Source of the DNA: Clitoria ternatea
Lineage: Eukaryota; Streptophyta; Magnoliopsida; Fabales; Fabaceae
Reading direction: 5' to 3'
DNA length: 64,000 bases
Assembly (NCBI GenBank): GCA_037962975.1
Contig: CM075676.1
Coordinates: forward strand, 29,817,001 to 29,881,000
How positions within the stretch are numbered: the first letter of the stretch is position 1; every line of letters starts with the position of its first letter. The notes under the pieces are model-generated. The model was not told the origin of the DNA, did no database searches, and saw nothing but the letters and a program-made list of their open reading frames with translations. Positions 13,213 to 25,768 of this stretch are shown piece by piece. The position numbers were made by a program, and so were the translations under genes.

Positions 13213-14030
13213 TTTTAGAGAGTCAAGCCCATTTAATTGTTTGAGTACATTAGAATTATCCTACATAACTTCTTGCCTATGTTTATGCCATATGTTTTAT
13301 TGATATATTTTATTATCGAACCTTAGGGTAGAAGACGTTATATTTTGTATTATTGAACCTTAGGGTAGATGATTTTTTTTGTATTGTTCTGTATTTGTTT
13401 CTTGTGAAGGAAGGGTAAATTACATGTATGTATGCCCCTCACACACTACACTTACACTTGTTCATACACTTTCTGAGTGGGACCCTACACCCAGGGGTCT
13501 GAATAAACCATTAAGTTTAGGGGAGGTTGTCTAGCGGTGTCATTTGGGATATTCATCTCCGTCTGACATCGTGAGAGCCTCAGCTAGAGTGTGACTTTCT
13601 TATGGTGCCCACACCTGGTAAACTTCCTACTGTTATGGTCCACATCATGGGTAGAGTCTGAGCTCTAATGGCCTTTAGTGATTTAAAATAGCCACCCAAT
13701 GTGAGAGGACACTATTAGAGGAACCTTAGAACCAATAAGAGGCCTTCAGATAAACCCTGTATAGGGAACACAAGGGGCAATGGTATTTTACCTTCCTTTT
13801 TTTTCTAAATTAAAAGATTCCTTTTCCAACAAACGTTTTTTTTAAAAAAAGCCCAATAATTTGACATGAGGCAAATAGTTCAAGCCCGTTCAATTTTGTG
13901 CTTTAAATTATAGGCCTTTTGGATCGTAAGTTTATATGCATAGTTTTCCAAAAAAGTGGATGATCTGAGATGTCTGTAATTTATTCACGTAGAAAATAAT
14001 TTTAAGAAATAATGATAACAAGCCCATAAG
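13213..14030 (+). other. Untranslated leader of the Ogre-like element
   Basis: No coding potential is visible between the primer-binding site and ORF1. A poly-T/poly-A pair near 13,795-13,850 could form a weak hairpin. Length is consistent with the long leaders of this group. Confidence 0.5.
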
Positions 14031-16020
14031 TTGATTTTTTTTTCTTTTCTTTTTCCAGAAAGTAATCTAAACTTAGCGAGTATCCAACGAAAAATGGAAA
14101 CTAATGTGGATTTAGATGAATGTGGGGCCAACAAGGCCGAATTAAGGAAGTTACTACATGTCAAGGTTGGGAAAACTGACACTGCTAGCCTGCAGATTTT
14201 AGGAAAGAAGCTGAATCTGACCCAAAGGATGACCTTCTTAAGGAAATATGGGAGGATCCTAAAGCTTTTGGAAGTTGAAGTACAGGTCAAGGCACTCACT
14301 GCTTTAGCCCAATTTTACGACCCGCCTCTTTGATGTTTCACGTTTCGAGACTTCCAGTTAGCGCCATCAGTGGAAGAGTTCGAGCAGATTTTGGGCTTAC
14401 CATTAGAGAGGCAGGTACCTTACAGACGACTGGAGCAGTATGATAATGTCACCTACCTTTCTTCAATACTGAAGATTAGTCCGACCGAGCTAGAAGAAGC
14501 GTGACTATGCAGGAATTAGATACCAGGGTTTACTAGGGCGTATTTGGAAAAACACATGGACAGTTTGGCTGAAAAAAAGATTAGGAAACTTTCATGGATA
14601 CCTTAGCACTTACCCTCTATGGTATCATCTTGTTTCCTCGAATCGAGAATTATATGGACTATGATGCTATAGATGTTTTCCTGGCCCGTAAACTTCATCG
14701 TGAAAATCCTATTACTGCACTTTTGGCGAATGTTTACTGTACCATGGACTATTGCCATACTCAAGGGGGGAAAAGAATCCTTTGTTGCTCACCTGCTTTA
14801 TATGTGTGGCTCACATCACATGTCTTCAGCCAAATGGGTAAGGTTGAGTACCCTATATCAGACCTAAAGTGGTGCCAGTTGACTGTGAAGAGCAGGCATG
14901 AATGGGCCAGCCATCTTGTTGGGCTCACTGCTGAAAAGGTAAGATGGTATCCGCAATGGATAAAGGTTAACACCATCATTCACCAATGTGGAAGTTATCC
15001 GAATGTCCCGCTCATAGGCACTCGCAGATGCATCAATTATAATCCGGTCATAGCCAAGTGCCAATTGGCTTACCCTTTGCTCGGACCACCAAGTGAAGAG
15101 TCATTGGCCCCCTTTGTCCTTTACTATATAAACGGGGAATACGCTTCTACCCTCAAGCATATAAGGGGTGCTTGGCAGAAAGTCTGCAAGAAAGGGAAAG
15201 AGTTAGGTGTCAGAAGTCACAGTATCAAAGAAGAATACTATCAGTGGATCCTAAATCGGGTCTCCATCATCAAGCTACCATTCAGGACATTCGATCCCCC
15301 TCCGAGGTATGAGTCATCTACTGGACATGCTTTTGAAGATGAAAGGGTTAGAGAAATAGAGGAGCTAAGAGCCGAGAATAAGAAGTTAGAATATGACTTG
15401 ATAAAAGCCTATCAAGATGTGCTCTTTTGAAGAGAGAAAATCATGAAAAAGAACAAGCCTATGAGAACATTAGTAGAAAGTGAAAGGCCAAAATGATTCA
15501 TATGTAGAAGTTAGATCAATGCCTTCGAGCAGCTAACTCCCAGCTAAAAGCCAAGAATGAAGAAAGGGATGTCATTCTTGCAGACAAACAGCTATTGAAA
15601 CAGATGATGGAAAGAGCAAGAGAAAATGACTAGAAGGCCGTAGCACAAAAGAGTTTTCTGCAATCTCAAATCACTATCATGGAGCAACAAATCAAAGATA
15701 TGACAAAAACTTCTCGACAAGAAATAAATGATGAGAAATGGCGTGCCTACGAAATAGAGAACAGATGTCAGGAGATGATAGAGTCTATGAGAGCCGAAGT
15801 AGTAAATCAGGATGAAATCATTCACTCATAGATGCGCCGCTTCCACCAGCTGGCGTATCTGGCTAACGGAACTTTAGAAGACATCCCACAGCTGCTGAGA
15901 AAGGCCAAAGAAACAACAAATCCCCTCACTACCCCTGAGGAGATTGTAGTTTTCCTAGAATATTGTAAAAATCGGCTTAATAAAATGAGGGTTGTGATTG
16001 CCCGAGCTAGGAGAGACTGA
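14031..16020 (+). pseudogene. Ogre/Tat ORF1 (DUF7745-like), decayed
   Basis: The plus strand encodes blocks typical of the extra ORF1 that Ogre elements carry upstream of gag. Reading down: FLRKYGRILKLLEVEV, then AQFYDPPLRCFTFRDFQLAP across a frame change near 14,320-14,345, EEFEQILGLPLE, then a long open stretch (14,594-15,430) with DYDAIDVFLARK, EKVRWYPQWIKV and ILNRVSIIKLPFRTFDPPP. The C-terminal part (15,340-16,020) is predicted coiled coil (EIEELRAENKKLEYDL and similar) and ends FLEYCKNRLNKMR. At least five stops or frame changes break it. Function of ORF1 is unknown; DUF7745-like assignment is from remembered family features. Normal length would be about 660 residues. Confidence 0.75.
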
Positions 16021-16360
16021 TTATTTCTGCTGGATGTAATGACTGCTTTTATTAAAGTAATAAAATGATTGCTTCATGTCCACAATGATACCATATTAGT
16101 TTCCACATTGCTTAACTTAGTACTTTTGAACGAGACGTTCTGAGGAACGGTAAAAGGATGCTCGCCAAGGCTCATGATCGCTTCAATCATTATTATTATT
16201 TTTATTTTTATTTTTTTTTATTTTTTTATTTTTTTATTTTTGGTCTCTTTCTTTTCTTTTTCCTTTTCACTAATACATTTTTTTCATTAACAAAGAAAAA
16301 GAAAGAAAGAGAGAAATCACGGGGAGACATCCTTATAGAACCCAGCTTTAGACAAGACTC
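16021..16360 (+). other. ORF1-gag spacer with T-rich and A-rich tracts
   Basis: Contains a copy of the LTR-like motif gaacgagacgttctga near 16,128, then a pyrimidine-rich tract (about 16,190-16,280) followed by a short purine-rich tract (16,290-16,320). No gene is seen. Confidence 0.6.
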
Positions 16361-18336
16361 ATGGCTGAAATGGATAACGAGACTGAGAACTTAAGGAATG
16401 AGGTCAACTATTTAAGGGAGCATATAAGTGAGTTGACCAAGCTTCTAGAAAAAAGGGTCACAGAGGAGGGCCCATCCATAAACAACAAGTGTCAACCAAC
16501 TTCTCCATTGTACCCTCCTGGTTTTGCTCTTGCCCAGGATGCTCTGCCCGCTAACGATAGCGGAAACCAGGGCAAAACTGCTGAACCCTGCACCATGCAA
16601 CCACCATTTTATGGCATGCCATATGGATGCATGCCTCCTCAAACCTTCACTGATCAGGATGGTAACCTCATACCCTTTCTGTTGTATGGTTTACCTCCTG
16701 TTTATTTTCCTCCTGTAATCTTGGGTCCACAAGATGGGAACACAGTACCCCCATTAAACCCACAGGCTTAGAATCAAGTCCCGAGCTCACAGACCTCTGA
16801 GCTTCAAAACACTCAGTCGCCTGTAATTCAGGCAACTACACTTATTTCGAACCTACAAGGGGAGATACAGTCAAATCTGGCATATCAAACACAATTTCCT
16901 CACCTCCAATCACAGCATAATTATCCTTATGGGTATATGATGCCTCGCCCTGTCGTCGTGCAAACCACCAATCCTACTATTGCAAATGCTGAGCCTAAGG
17001 GAAAGATGGAGATTCTCGAGGAACGCCTTCACGTCATGGAAGGTGTGGGAGGTTTTGGCCCAACAGACGCATCTGAACTTTGCCTAGTTCCAGATATGGT
17101 GATACCCCCTAAATTTAAAATGCCCAAATTTGATAAATATCGGGGCACGTCTTGTCCTCAGAATCATCTGACCATGTATTGTCAAAAAATGGCTTCCTAT
17201 GCCCTCGATGATAAACTGCTTATTCACTGTTTCCAAGATAGTTTAGCAGGAGCCGCCCTGACTTGGTACATGCATCTAGAACGTGCTCGCATACACTGCT
17301 GGAGAGACCTAGCTGATGCTTTCTTGAAACAATACAAATATAACCTAGATATGGCGCCAGACAAGATGCAATTACAAAATATGACTAAGAAAGATAATGA
17401 GTCTTTCAAGGAGTATGCTCAGCGTTGGCGAGAAATGGTTGCACAAGTGGACCCCCCACTGCTAGAGAAGGAGGTTGTGGCAATGTTCATCAACACACTT
17501 TAAGCTCCTTTTTATGACAGAATGATTGGGAGTGTATCGTCAAATTTCTCTAACATCGTTACCATTGGAGAAAGAGTGGAAAGTGGGGTAAGGACAAGGA
17601 AAATTGCCCAAACTGCATCTGGGGAACCTTCCATGAAAAAACATGTGCAAACTGGATAAAGAAAGAAAGATAGGGCTAATGTTGTCACCTATGATTTAAG
17701 GAATTCTCATCAAAAGCCATACAACCCTGCATTTTTCCCCAGGCTGACCCCTATAAGTTCACGCCATATCCTCAAGTAGTCGCTACCACTAACAGTTACG
17801 CTCAGCCTTCCCCTCAACCACCGCCTTATTAGTCACCCATACCTCCGTACAATCATCATCATATACCAGTACAACCACTATAACAATGGACTCAGCCACC
17901 AAACCCTAATCAAAATCAGAGAAAGATAAACGATGGTCACAACCCTGTTCAGTTTGACCCAATCCCTATGAGTTACACTGAACTGTTACCGCACCTTATC
18001 CAAAACTCCCTTATGGTGCCCTGTCCTTCCACAACTTTTGGACCACCTTATCATAAGGGATATGATCCAAGTACTCGGTGTGACTATCATACTGGGGCAC
18101 CAGGGCACTCAACAGAAAATTGTTTGGCTCTAAAACGCAAAGTGCAAGACCTTGTTAAAGCTAGATGGCTTAACTTCTCGGAAGGAAATACGAACATGGC
18201 TACAAATCCCTTGCCTAACCATGAGGGCTCTGGGGTTAATGTTGTGGAAGAAGATCAAGTAAATGTTATTGAAGACAATTCCTATGATAATGCAAGCTTT
18301 GTGTGCCCCCTGTTCACCGGGCACTTAATTTTGTAA
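16361..18336 (+). pseudogene. Ogre/Tat gag polyprotein, decayed
   Basis: ATG at 16,361 opens a coiled-coil N-terminus (ENLRNEVNYLREHISEL). A stop at 16,769 interrupts a proline/glutamine-rich linker. From 16,937 the retrotransposon gag domain is clear: PPKFKMPKFDKYRG, HCFQDSLAGAALTWYMHLE, DLADAFLKQYKYN, NESFKEYAQRWREM. A stop at 17,501 and further breaks follow. The last part (17,968-18,336) has MSYTELLPHLIQNSLM and a modified zinc knuckle, CDYHTGAPGHSTENC, in which the first Cys pair is replaced by C-x2-H as is usual for this lineage. Gag would form the virus-like particle and bind the RNA. This copy is not translatable as one protein. The assignment is strong because domain order matches Ogre gag. 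Confidence 0.85.
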
Positions 18337-19411
18337 TTGGGAGGCTGTTGAGCTCCCTACGATTTTAATTTTTTATTCAAAATAATTTGTAATTGCCTTA
18401 ATAACTCAATATTCTCATTGCTATGCCCAAGGCTTTGGGGTCTTTTCTTTTTATAATAAGGGTGAAGCATGTTTTATCATTTTTTCTGTTAATAAATGCG
18501 TATTTGAATTTGGATACCTCTTTCTTTGCACCTTTTTATCGATTCCCCTTCCCTTTATCCCTCATTCGACCATTCATCCAAATGCAGATCCAAAAATGAT
18601 TCACTTAAAGATAGTAAGGTCACAATCCCATTTCAGGACTTTGAGTATTCAGTTAAAGATAATATTCAGTTGATTCCGCTGACGAAGAGGGTAAGGAAGA
18701 CTATGGTCCCTCGCCTAAATTAACCAGGGAACAAAAGGCTAGAGAAATTCAGCCCTATCAAAAGGTAATCAAGATCATCAAGATAAAAAGGTCAAGATTG
18801 ACATTTCCCTGAGTCAAGAACAATAGGGGGAAATTGATTAAGTTATTGATGTCCTTTGTTTGAAAACGTTGGGGCAATTTATCAGAGGGTGATGGTAACC
18901 CTGTTTCATGACATGATGAAGAGAGGCATATCTATCATTTAAGGAAGCTTCGGTATTGACCAACATAGATGGAGATGACTTTTTGATGCCCATAAATACA
19001 AACATAATCAAGAGATGCTTTGCCAAAAAAAAGAAAAAATCAAACAAACAAACAAAAACAACAAAAAAAACAAAAAAAAAATCAAGGTTAGCGTCTTATG
19101 CACATACCAACTGGGGCAAGCTGATGCTTTCGCATTACCATATCGGGGCATGTCCAGATCACCAAGTCATCACCTTTCTATATGGGGAATGGATGTCATC
19201 AAGCCAAGAACGCAACAAAAAATCAATATTTCATCTCTGTTTCAATCAACCTTAAGGGGATGTAGCTACTCCCTATGCTTAACCAAGGAAATGGTCTACC
19301 ATGCTGAGCAACAAAAGTACCAAGGGGATCATTCAAAGGTCAAAAAAAAGAAAAAAACAAATGAAAAAATAAGAAAAAAAGAGCAAAAACAAAAGCAAAA
19401 AAAAGAGTGAA
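18337..19411 (+). pseudogene. Remnants of Ogre/Tat pol (integrase pieces); most of pol deleted
   Basis: No protease, reverse transcriptase or RNase H is seen after gag. Around 18,940-19,030 the frame reads LTNIDGDDFLMPINTNIIK, which resembles the C-terminal end of the integrase in this group. Downstream, at about 19,080-19,330, broken frames contain LSIWGMDVIKP and SYSLCLTKEMVYH, which resemble parts of the integrase core (WGMDVIGP and the SY-x-VT region). If both readings are right, core and C-terminus are in the wrong order, so the segment is rearranged as well as deleted. Between the pieces and after them are A-rich low-complexity tracts (19,022-19,085 and 19,338-19,408). Identification of the core piece is tentative. 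Confidence 0.5.
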
Positions 19412-20783
19412 TGTTTACTCATGTTAGTATTTAGCTGTCTCCACCTTTTTGGACTTAGGTTAGTTGAATGTTTCTTTGCTTGTTTTTATATTCCTTAAAT
19501 ATATTCATTATTTATATTTCAAGATCTTTGATTTATTTGTTTATAAATATTGTTGTAATAGTGAAAATGCTTGTTTGCTTACTCATGCTAGTATTTGGTT
19601 ATTTCACCACCTTTTTGGACATAGATTGGTTAAATGTTGCTTTCCTATTTTTTTTCTTTAAATGTATTTCTATTTATCTCTAGTAGATTACTAACCTATT
19701 TATTTATAAATGTTACTACAAAAGTGAATCATTTTTTTCTACTTACGTATGGTGGTATCTAATTCTATCAGCACGTATTTGGACTTAGGTTGGTTGAATA
19801 TTGAATTGATTTTTTACTTATAAATGTGCGTATTCTAACTTTTGCTACTGTCACAGGTCTAACATAATACAATAGTTTTGTTCAATATCTCCTGTTACTT
19901 GCTTTAGCTATTGATAATTTTGGTAACATAATAGGTTATGTTGTATATTAATTGATTTGAAATAAATTACATACAAAGTATAATTGTAATAATTTTTATT
20001 TGTTTTTGTTAGATTTATGGGAAATCTTGAAAATTTTAACTCTGACTTGATGTACACCACCATCATGAGTTTAAAGTGAGTTTGTAATTTTGTCAATTTT
20101 TTGGTCTCTTTCTCTATATGAAGGAAATGCTCATAAATATTGTCTTTACTAATTTAATTTAATTTAATTTTTATAGGTTCACATAGCCACTACAAATGTA
20201 TCAGATATGATACTGGATACGATACTATAATTTCTATATTTTAACTATCCATTATTAAATTTCAATGATGTGGTCACAGTGTGTAAGGTCCTTTAAACAC
20301 CATATTTTGTATTAATGTTTTGTTTTTATAACTTGTACATATTTTTAGATTGATGAGCATAAATATCATGGACTCTATGACAAATTTAATATGACAAGAT
20401 ATCCTAAAAAAAATTAACTTTCCACTTAAAGTTAAATTTATATATCATGGAATGCTACATAAAGGATAAAAATGGATCAATTTTTTTCATTTGACCTAAT
20501 AACATTTCAAAAATGGCATACTGTTCTTTTATTCTGATGTGTTATAAAAATAATTAAGTGAATATAATGACTCAAATTAATCTATAACGTAAAAAAATGT
20601 TGTTTGAACTTTGCTCAATCCGAAGTTATTCATTTGTTAAATCCATCTACCCGAACAACCCAAAACCTGAAATCCCTAAAACCCATTATGGACGGGTTTG
20701 GCTCAAAAATTAAGTGTATTGGATAAGTCTGGATGTTAATTTCTTGGGCCAAACCCGTCCGAACCCGCCCAATCACAGCCCTA
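19412..20783 (+). mobile_element. hAT element 3' end, copy A (5' part missing)
   Basis: The right boundary reads, on the minus strand, TAGGGCTGTGATTGGGC followed by gggttcgg phrases, a typical hAT terminus. In copy B the same sequence lies downstream of a hAT transposase pseudogene, so this is the 3' non-coding part of such an element. The left part (19,412-19,830) holds about three degenerate copies of a roughly 150-bp tandem unit, each with ttactcatgntagtat and tttttggacttaggttggtt phrases. The element is cut off at 19,412 where it meets the Ogre remnant. The bases after the terminus, cctaaaac (20,784-20,791), would be the 8-bp target duplication. Confidence 0.65.
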
Positions 20784-22876
20784 CCTAAAACGAATAGATT
20801 CCCTATAGGATCACCAGTCTCAGGCTGAATTGTTGGAATTGAGTCGTTTACTAGGTCCCACAGTTCAAATCTGACTGACAATATTTTATTATTTAATATA
20901 ATTATCAATAAAATATTATTATTATATATAATTTTGAATTAAATATATAAACAGATAAGTATTAATTAAATATTAGAATTAAATATTATATATTAAATAT
21001 TATTATTAATTATATATATATTAGAATAAATATTAATTTAATATTAAAAAACAAATAGTGAATATTAAGTATTAAATTAATCATAACATATAACGAATTA
21101 CTACTATAATTAAATATTATTACTAAAGAGATTTTATAAAATTATTAACTAATTAACACCTAGTCAATTATTATCCATTACTAATTAACATTACTATAAG
21201 GATATTACTAATTAGATAGCATAATTATTATCACTCGCTAGCATTATGTTACTTATTTCTTACTCATTTCTTTCATCTTAATTCTTTCTGTTACTGATAC
21301 CTCACACTCACGTCTTATTTGGGTTCTTTTCTCACTACTTTTCAAATTATTTGTGTTCTTTTTCTGAACTAAATGTGGTTTGAATTGGATTGTATAGTAT
21401 GTTTTTATATTTTTTATATTTTATTTAATTAGAATTTAATAAATAAATTTAATTTCATCAATAAACATTAGTGTTAATACAAAATGTAAAACTTCAATAG
21501 TAAAAAAAGATATAAGACATAAAATTAAGTTCAAACTAGTATTTAAAATTATAAAATTATAAACATACCAAAATTTTGGTTTTTGTAATTTTTGGTTTAT
21601 TTGAATATTAGGTGGATTGGTTTGGTTTATGAACACCCTTAGTACATATCACTCATGAAGAAGTTCTTGACATTAGTGAGATTTAAACTCGTAACTTCAT
21701 AATCACAAGTTAAATTCTTTACCAGATGGACCAATGTTTATGGGTTAAAAAGAAATTCCAATCTAGAAACAAGGTTGAAACCATCCCAATTATTATCTTT
21801 ATAAATTTAAGCACTTTGACTTTTATTCTTCATTCTTCATGAATACTACTCAATAACGATACACGGCTAGAGTGAATGAGATCAAAGGTGCTAACTTTCA
21901 CTGCTCAAGGCCTACCATTTTTCATTTTCTTAATCTGTTGGGTATACTTTCCTCGTCTCGATCTTTCCATTTTTTTATATGTATGTTTGATTTATTGTAA
22001 TAGGTTGTCCATTTTCTTATGATTATTGATTTATTAAATGGGGTTTTGACTTGTGCGCGCATGCATGTGTTGCTTTAATCCATAATTATGCATAGTTTAT
22101 TCTGAATCAACAAGATTTGTAACATAATTGGTCATTTCTTAATGATCTAACATTTTAATTTTTCTACAAAATGTTGTTTTATGCAGTTTGGTACATGTTT
22201 GAGGTTTTCTTTTGACATAAATTATTTTTTGATAAGAACAAATATATTTCTTTTGTAGCTAAAATCTCATTTTTGTAAGAATATAGGATCCATAACTCTC
22301 ATAAAAATTCTAAAATCAATAGATGATTTATTCAAATAGTATATATATCTGATTCATCTTAAGAAAGATCTTGAATTTAAGATTTGTAAATGAATAAAAT
22401 CTTCCTAGAAAAAGATAGTTTCATCATGTTGTGATATTCTAGGCTTAAACACAATTAGAGATAGCAAAGTGGATTGGTTCACCCCGTCAAAAAGTGGCCA
22501 GATGGTCCACCCTACTAAGAGATATTGTACAAATTATGGCTCATCCCACCCTACCCCATCACATCATATGTTGGTGAGTCAGTGGACATGGCCCATCAAC
22601 ATTAAAATCTTAAAAAATACTTTTAAAAAATTAAAAATATATTATTAATTATAGATAGATAGATCATCCCATCTAACCAAAATAAAGTATAATAAAGAGG
22701 TAGCCCGTTTCTCTCAGGTTGGCGAGTCAGGTTATGGTGGGTGGCAGGATAAAATTCCTTTGTCCACCCCGTGAGTGTGTCAAACCTATTTTTTCATCCC
22801 TACCTCCAGTGAAGGATACCTATTGTTGAAAAAATCAATTAAAAAAAATTAAGAGCAAGCTAGTCTGATTAATAAA
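20784..22876 (+). repeat. 2.1-kb repeat arm, left, copy A
   Basis: The whole stretch matches the reverse complement of 35,372-38,626 and the direct copy at 48,998-51,085. It begins cctaaaacgaatagattcc and ends gattaataaattca. It is AT-rich, has no convincing open frame, and includes a tRNA-like segment (21,665-21,737). The match to the inverted copy lacks the MULE insertion and an extra block of about 400 bp found there. Nature unknown: it could be a very long terminal inverted repeat or an independent repeat present in both orientations. Confidence 0.85.
21665..21737 (-). repeat. tRNA-like segment, possible SINE head (copy A)
   Basis: On the minus strand: an A-box-like tggtccatctggtaaag, an anticodon-stem-like pair aactt/aagtt, and a B-box-like ggtttaaatctc, at tRNA-like spacing. 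Too diverged to be a functional tRNA gene; no acceptor stem is seen. Here the B box has a c-to-t-like change (cgagtttaaatctc). Confidence 0.4.
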
Positions 22877-23660
22877 TTCACCATCACTCATCAACCATCC
22901 CATCCTCGCCACCTGGCCATCTGAAGGTGTAGAAAAATTTACACCAAACTCCTTGCTCATTAAGTTTCAACAAGCTTACACATTAAGTAGTTAAAATACA
23001 TATATATATATATATATTCACCACCATCTGACCAATTCCATTGCACACTGCTTGCTTATCAAGGAATCACCATCTCATGCCATGATACACATACCTATTT
23101 TTATATATATCATCACGCTCTCTACTTTATCTCACGCCTATGATTCTAATTCAACAATTTCAATTCCATTCCTTAAATAATTCCACTTTTCTATTTATGT
23201 GTGCCACTATTTCACCCTTCCTTTCTTTCTATGCATTCATATTTTCCTTTAAATCCATTCCATTTACTTAGCTTCTTTTATTTCTTCTTCTCTGCAGCAA
23301 CATTCCTATTTCTTTCTTTCACTTCCGCCACTAATACACCACAAATAGTCACCACTCCCTTCACCTTTTAGCTTCATTACTATAGCTCTACCACCGTGCA
23401 CCACCACTCTAAGTTGCGGCCTCTATCAACATCACCAAGTTTCTTAGGTCCCAGAAGCGATCGGTGTGATATCCTGGTCACTGTTGAGGGCAGGGAGTGA
23501 TCGCCGGTGCATAGGGGCAGACAAGGAGCGGCTCCTGGCAGGCTTCCAGTGGGAGGGGCACATATACGAACTGAATATATATTAGGATGAGAGGGATCCA
23601 AAGACTGTATAGGTATGAGACTATACAGTCGAGGATAGCTTAAAGAAATGAATTTGTACT

Positions 23661-23776
23661 ACCTATACGAACAAATGCATTAGCCTTTTTGGTGGCCTAT
23701 CACTTATGAACTCTGAAGTTAAACGTGCTTGACTTGGAGTAATTCTGGGATGGGTGACCTCCTAGGAAGTTCTCGG
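23661..23776 (+). repeat. 5S rRNA-like sequence in the 5' LTR, copy A
   Basis: Contains agttaaacgtgcttg and gggatgggtgacctcct, matching the internal promoter region of plant 5S rRNA (box A and box C), with the intermediate element diverged. This is the Cassandra LTR module, not an rRNA gene. Confidence 0.85.
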
Positions 23777-24136
23777 AAAGTGTGTGATTGAGGACAAAGC
23801 ACACTGGAAAGGTCTCGTGTTGGTTTATGGGGAGAGTCATTCATACCTGAAAAGCGGTCGGGGCGTTAAAGTGGTATCAGAGCCTAGCCTCTCCTAGTAT
23901 GGTATGGTTTGGGGACGAACCAGGTGGAAGCTGGTGGGCATGTGACATCCCGGTCACTGTTGAGGGCGGGGAGTGATCGTCGGTGCATAGGCACGGACAA
24001 GGAGCGGCTCCTGGCAGGCTTCAAGTGGGAGGGGCACATGTACGAACCGAATACATACCAAAATGAGAGGGATCCAAAGACTATATAGGTATAGGACTAT
24101 ACAGTTGAGGATACCTTAAAGAAATGAATTTGTACT

Positions 24137-24252
24137 ACCTATACCAACAAATGCATTAGCCTTTTCGGTGGCCTATCACTTAAGAACTCTAAAGTTAAGC
24201 GTGCTTGACTTGGAGTAATTCTGGGATGGGTGACCTCCTGGGAAGTTTTAGG
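24137..24252 (+). repeat. 5S rRNA-like sequence in the 3' LTR, copy A
   Basis: Same module as in the 5' LTR, here with agttaagcgtgcttg and gggatgggtgacctcctg, closer to the 5S consensus than the 5' LTR copy. Confidence 0.85.
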
Positions 24253-25137
24253 GAAGTGTGTGATTGAGGACAAAGCACACTGGAAAGGTCTCGTGTTGGT
24301 TTGTGGGGAGAGTCGTTCATACCTGAAAAGCGGCTAGGGCGTTAAAATCGGGAGCGATCAGAGCAAGTTAATCGGCGATCGGTGTATTTTCAAAGCCCAA
24401 TTTCCACTTTTCCTTCCAAAGCCGAGAACTGGCTAAGGTAAAGAGAGGATTCTCCAACTCAAACTCATTTCTGTATGTTTATTTAACCCTCTTACAAAGT
24501 TTCATGAATTTTAGAATTTTCTGCCAGTGGTTTTAGAAGTTTCTGCTACCGTTAGTAACCCCCGCCGATATTTTTGTGAGTTTTTGCCACCGTTATTAGG
24601 CTCAATATTCATGCATGTTAGCTTTACTAGCTTCTCGCAAGCTCTATCTGTGAGGGTTGTTACATCGTCACCCTTTTAAGAGGTCCTGCCGAGGATCTAT
24701 TGGAAAAACCACATGTTACGAGCATTCCCGCTAATTTTATATTTAATTGTATTTTATTATAATTTTATTTTGTATTTATTACACTGACACCAGAATAATC
24801 ACCCGTGCGACGCTTAAGGAATTTCTTAAAATAAAAAATAATGATAATAATAATTAATAGATCGTAAAGGACTAAAATAAAAATAGTAAAATGATAAAAT
24901 TGGCGACGATAAAACAATAAGTATTTCGACACGTTAATGACATTAAATAGGAAATTATATTTTTCTGGATTTTACAAATATATATATATAAGTATTAATA
25001 AAATAATAAATATTGAATTAAGTAATAAATAAAGGATTGTAGGTTTTTATGGATAACTATTTATAATATTATAACATATAATATAAGTAAATCCTGGTAT
25101 AGTTAGTTATACTAAATATAGTTTTATACATAGTTAG

Positions 25138-25171
<34 letters not shown>

Positions 25172-25724
25172 AAATACATAAGTAAAGAAATATTTAGTTT
25201 ATTGGCATTTAATAACAATTTGGTAAGGTAAAATAAAGTTAACCTCAACCAAATAATACCTTATAAGCAAAATCATATTTTCAAAGTTATAAATATACAC
25301 ATAAATATATACATGTGTGAATCTATAGGTCTTAACGAATGAAAAATATTGATTAGAAAGTTAATTGTTTTTTATAGATAAATAATGATAATAAAAGTAA
25401 TAAAAAGGGTAAGTAAAGAATTTATTAAGGAGTCAAGATATAAAAACCCAGAAATATAATAAATTGACTATAATGGTAAAAATAATAAGTATTGATAATA
25501 ATTAAGGTTAATTAATGATAATGACCAAAGATAGAGTTAAGGAGTATTTTTGATAAAAACTAAGGGAAAATATATGATTTTTAGGATTTTAATAAAAACA
25601 GTATTTAAACACTAGTTATGACTATTATAATAAATTTGGATACTAATAGAGATAAAATAAAATAATAGTGTAGGTAATTTATTATAGAATTTATGAATAA
25701 ATGGGTATATAGGTGTGGGCACAC

Positions 25725-25768
<44 letters not shown>

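Larger units (their letters stand above)
23465..24346 (+). mobile_element. Cassandra TRIM retrotransposon, copy A
   Basis: Two direct repeats of 406 bp (23,465-23,870 and 23,941-24,346), both starting tgtgayatcc and ending gcgttaaa, flank a 70-bp interior. The interior begins with the primer-binding site tggtatcagagc (23,872-23,883, initiator Met-tRNA type) and ends with a purine-rich stretch before the second LTR. Each LTR carries 5S rRNA-like sequence, the hallmark of Cassandra. The 5-bp target duplication atcgg flanks the element (23,460-23,464 and 24,347-24,351). The two LTRs differ at roughly a tenth of positions by eye, so insertion is old relative to the A/B duplication. It has no coding capacity and would need enzymes from other elements. 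Confidence 0.95.

Noticed and set aside
14761..15064. Minus-strand open frames
   Set aside because: They are shadows of the plus-strand Ogre ORF1.
23661..24252. Possible 5S rRNA genes
   Set aside because: The 5S-like sequences are incomplete, diverged and sit in both LTRs of a Cassandra element.
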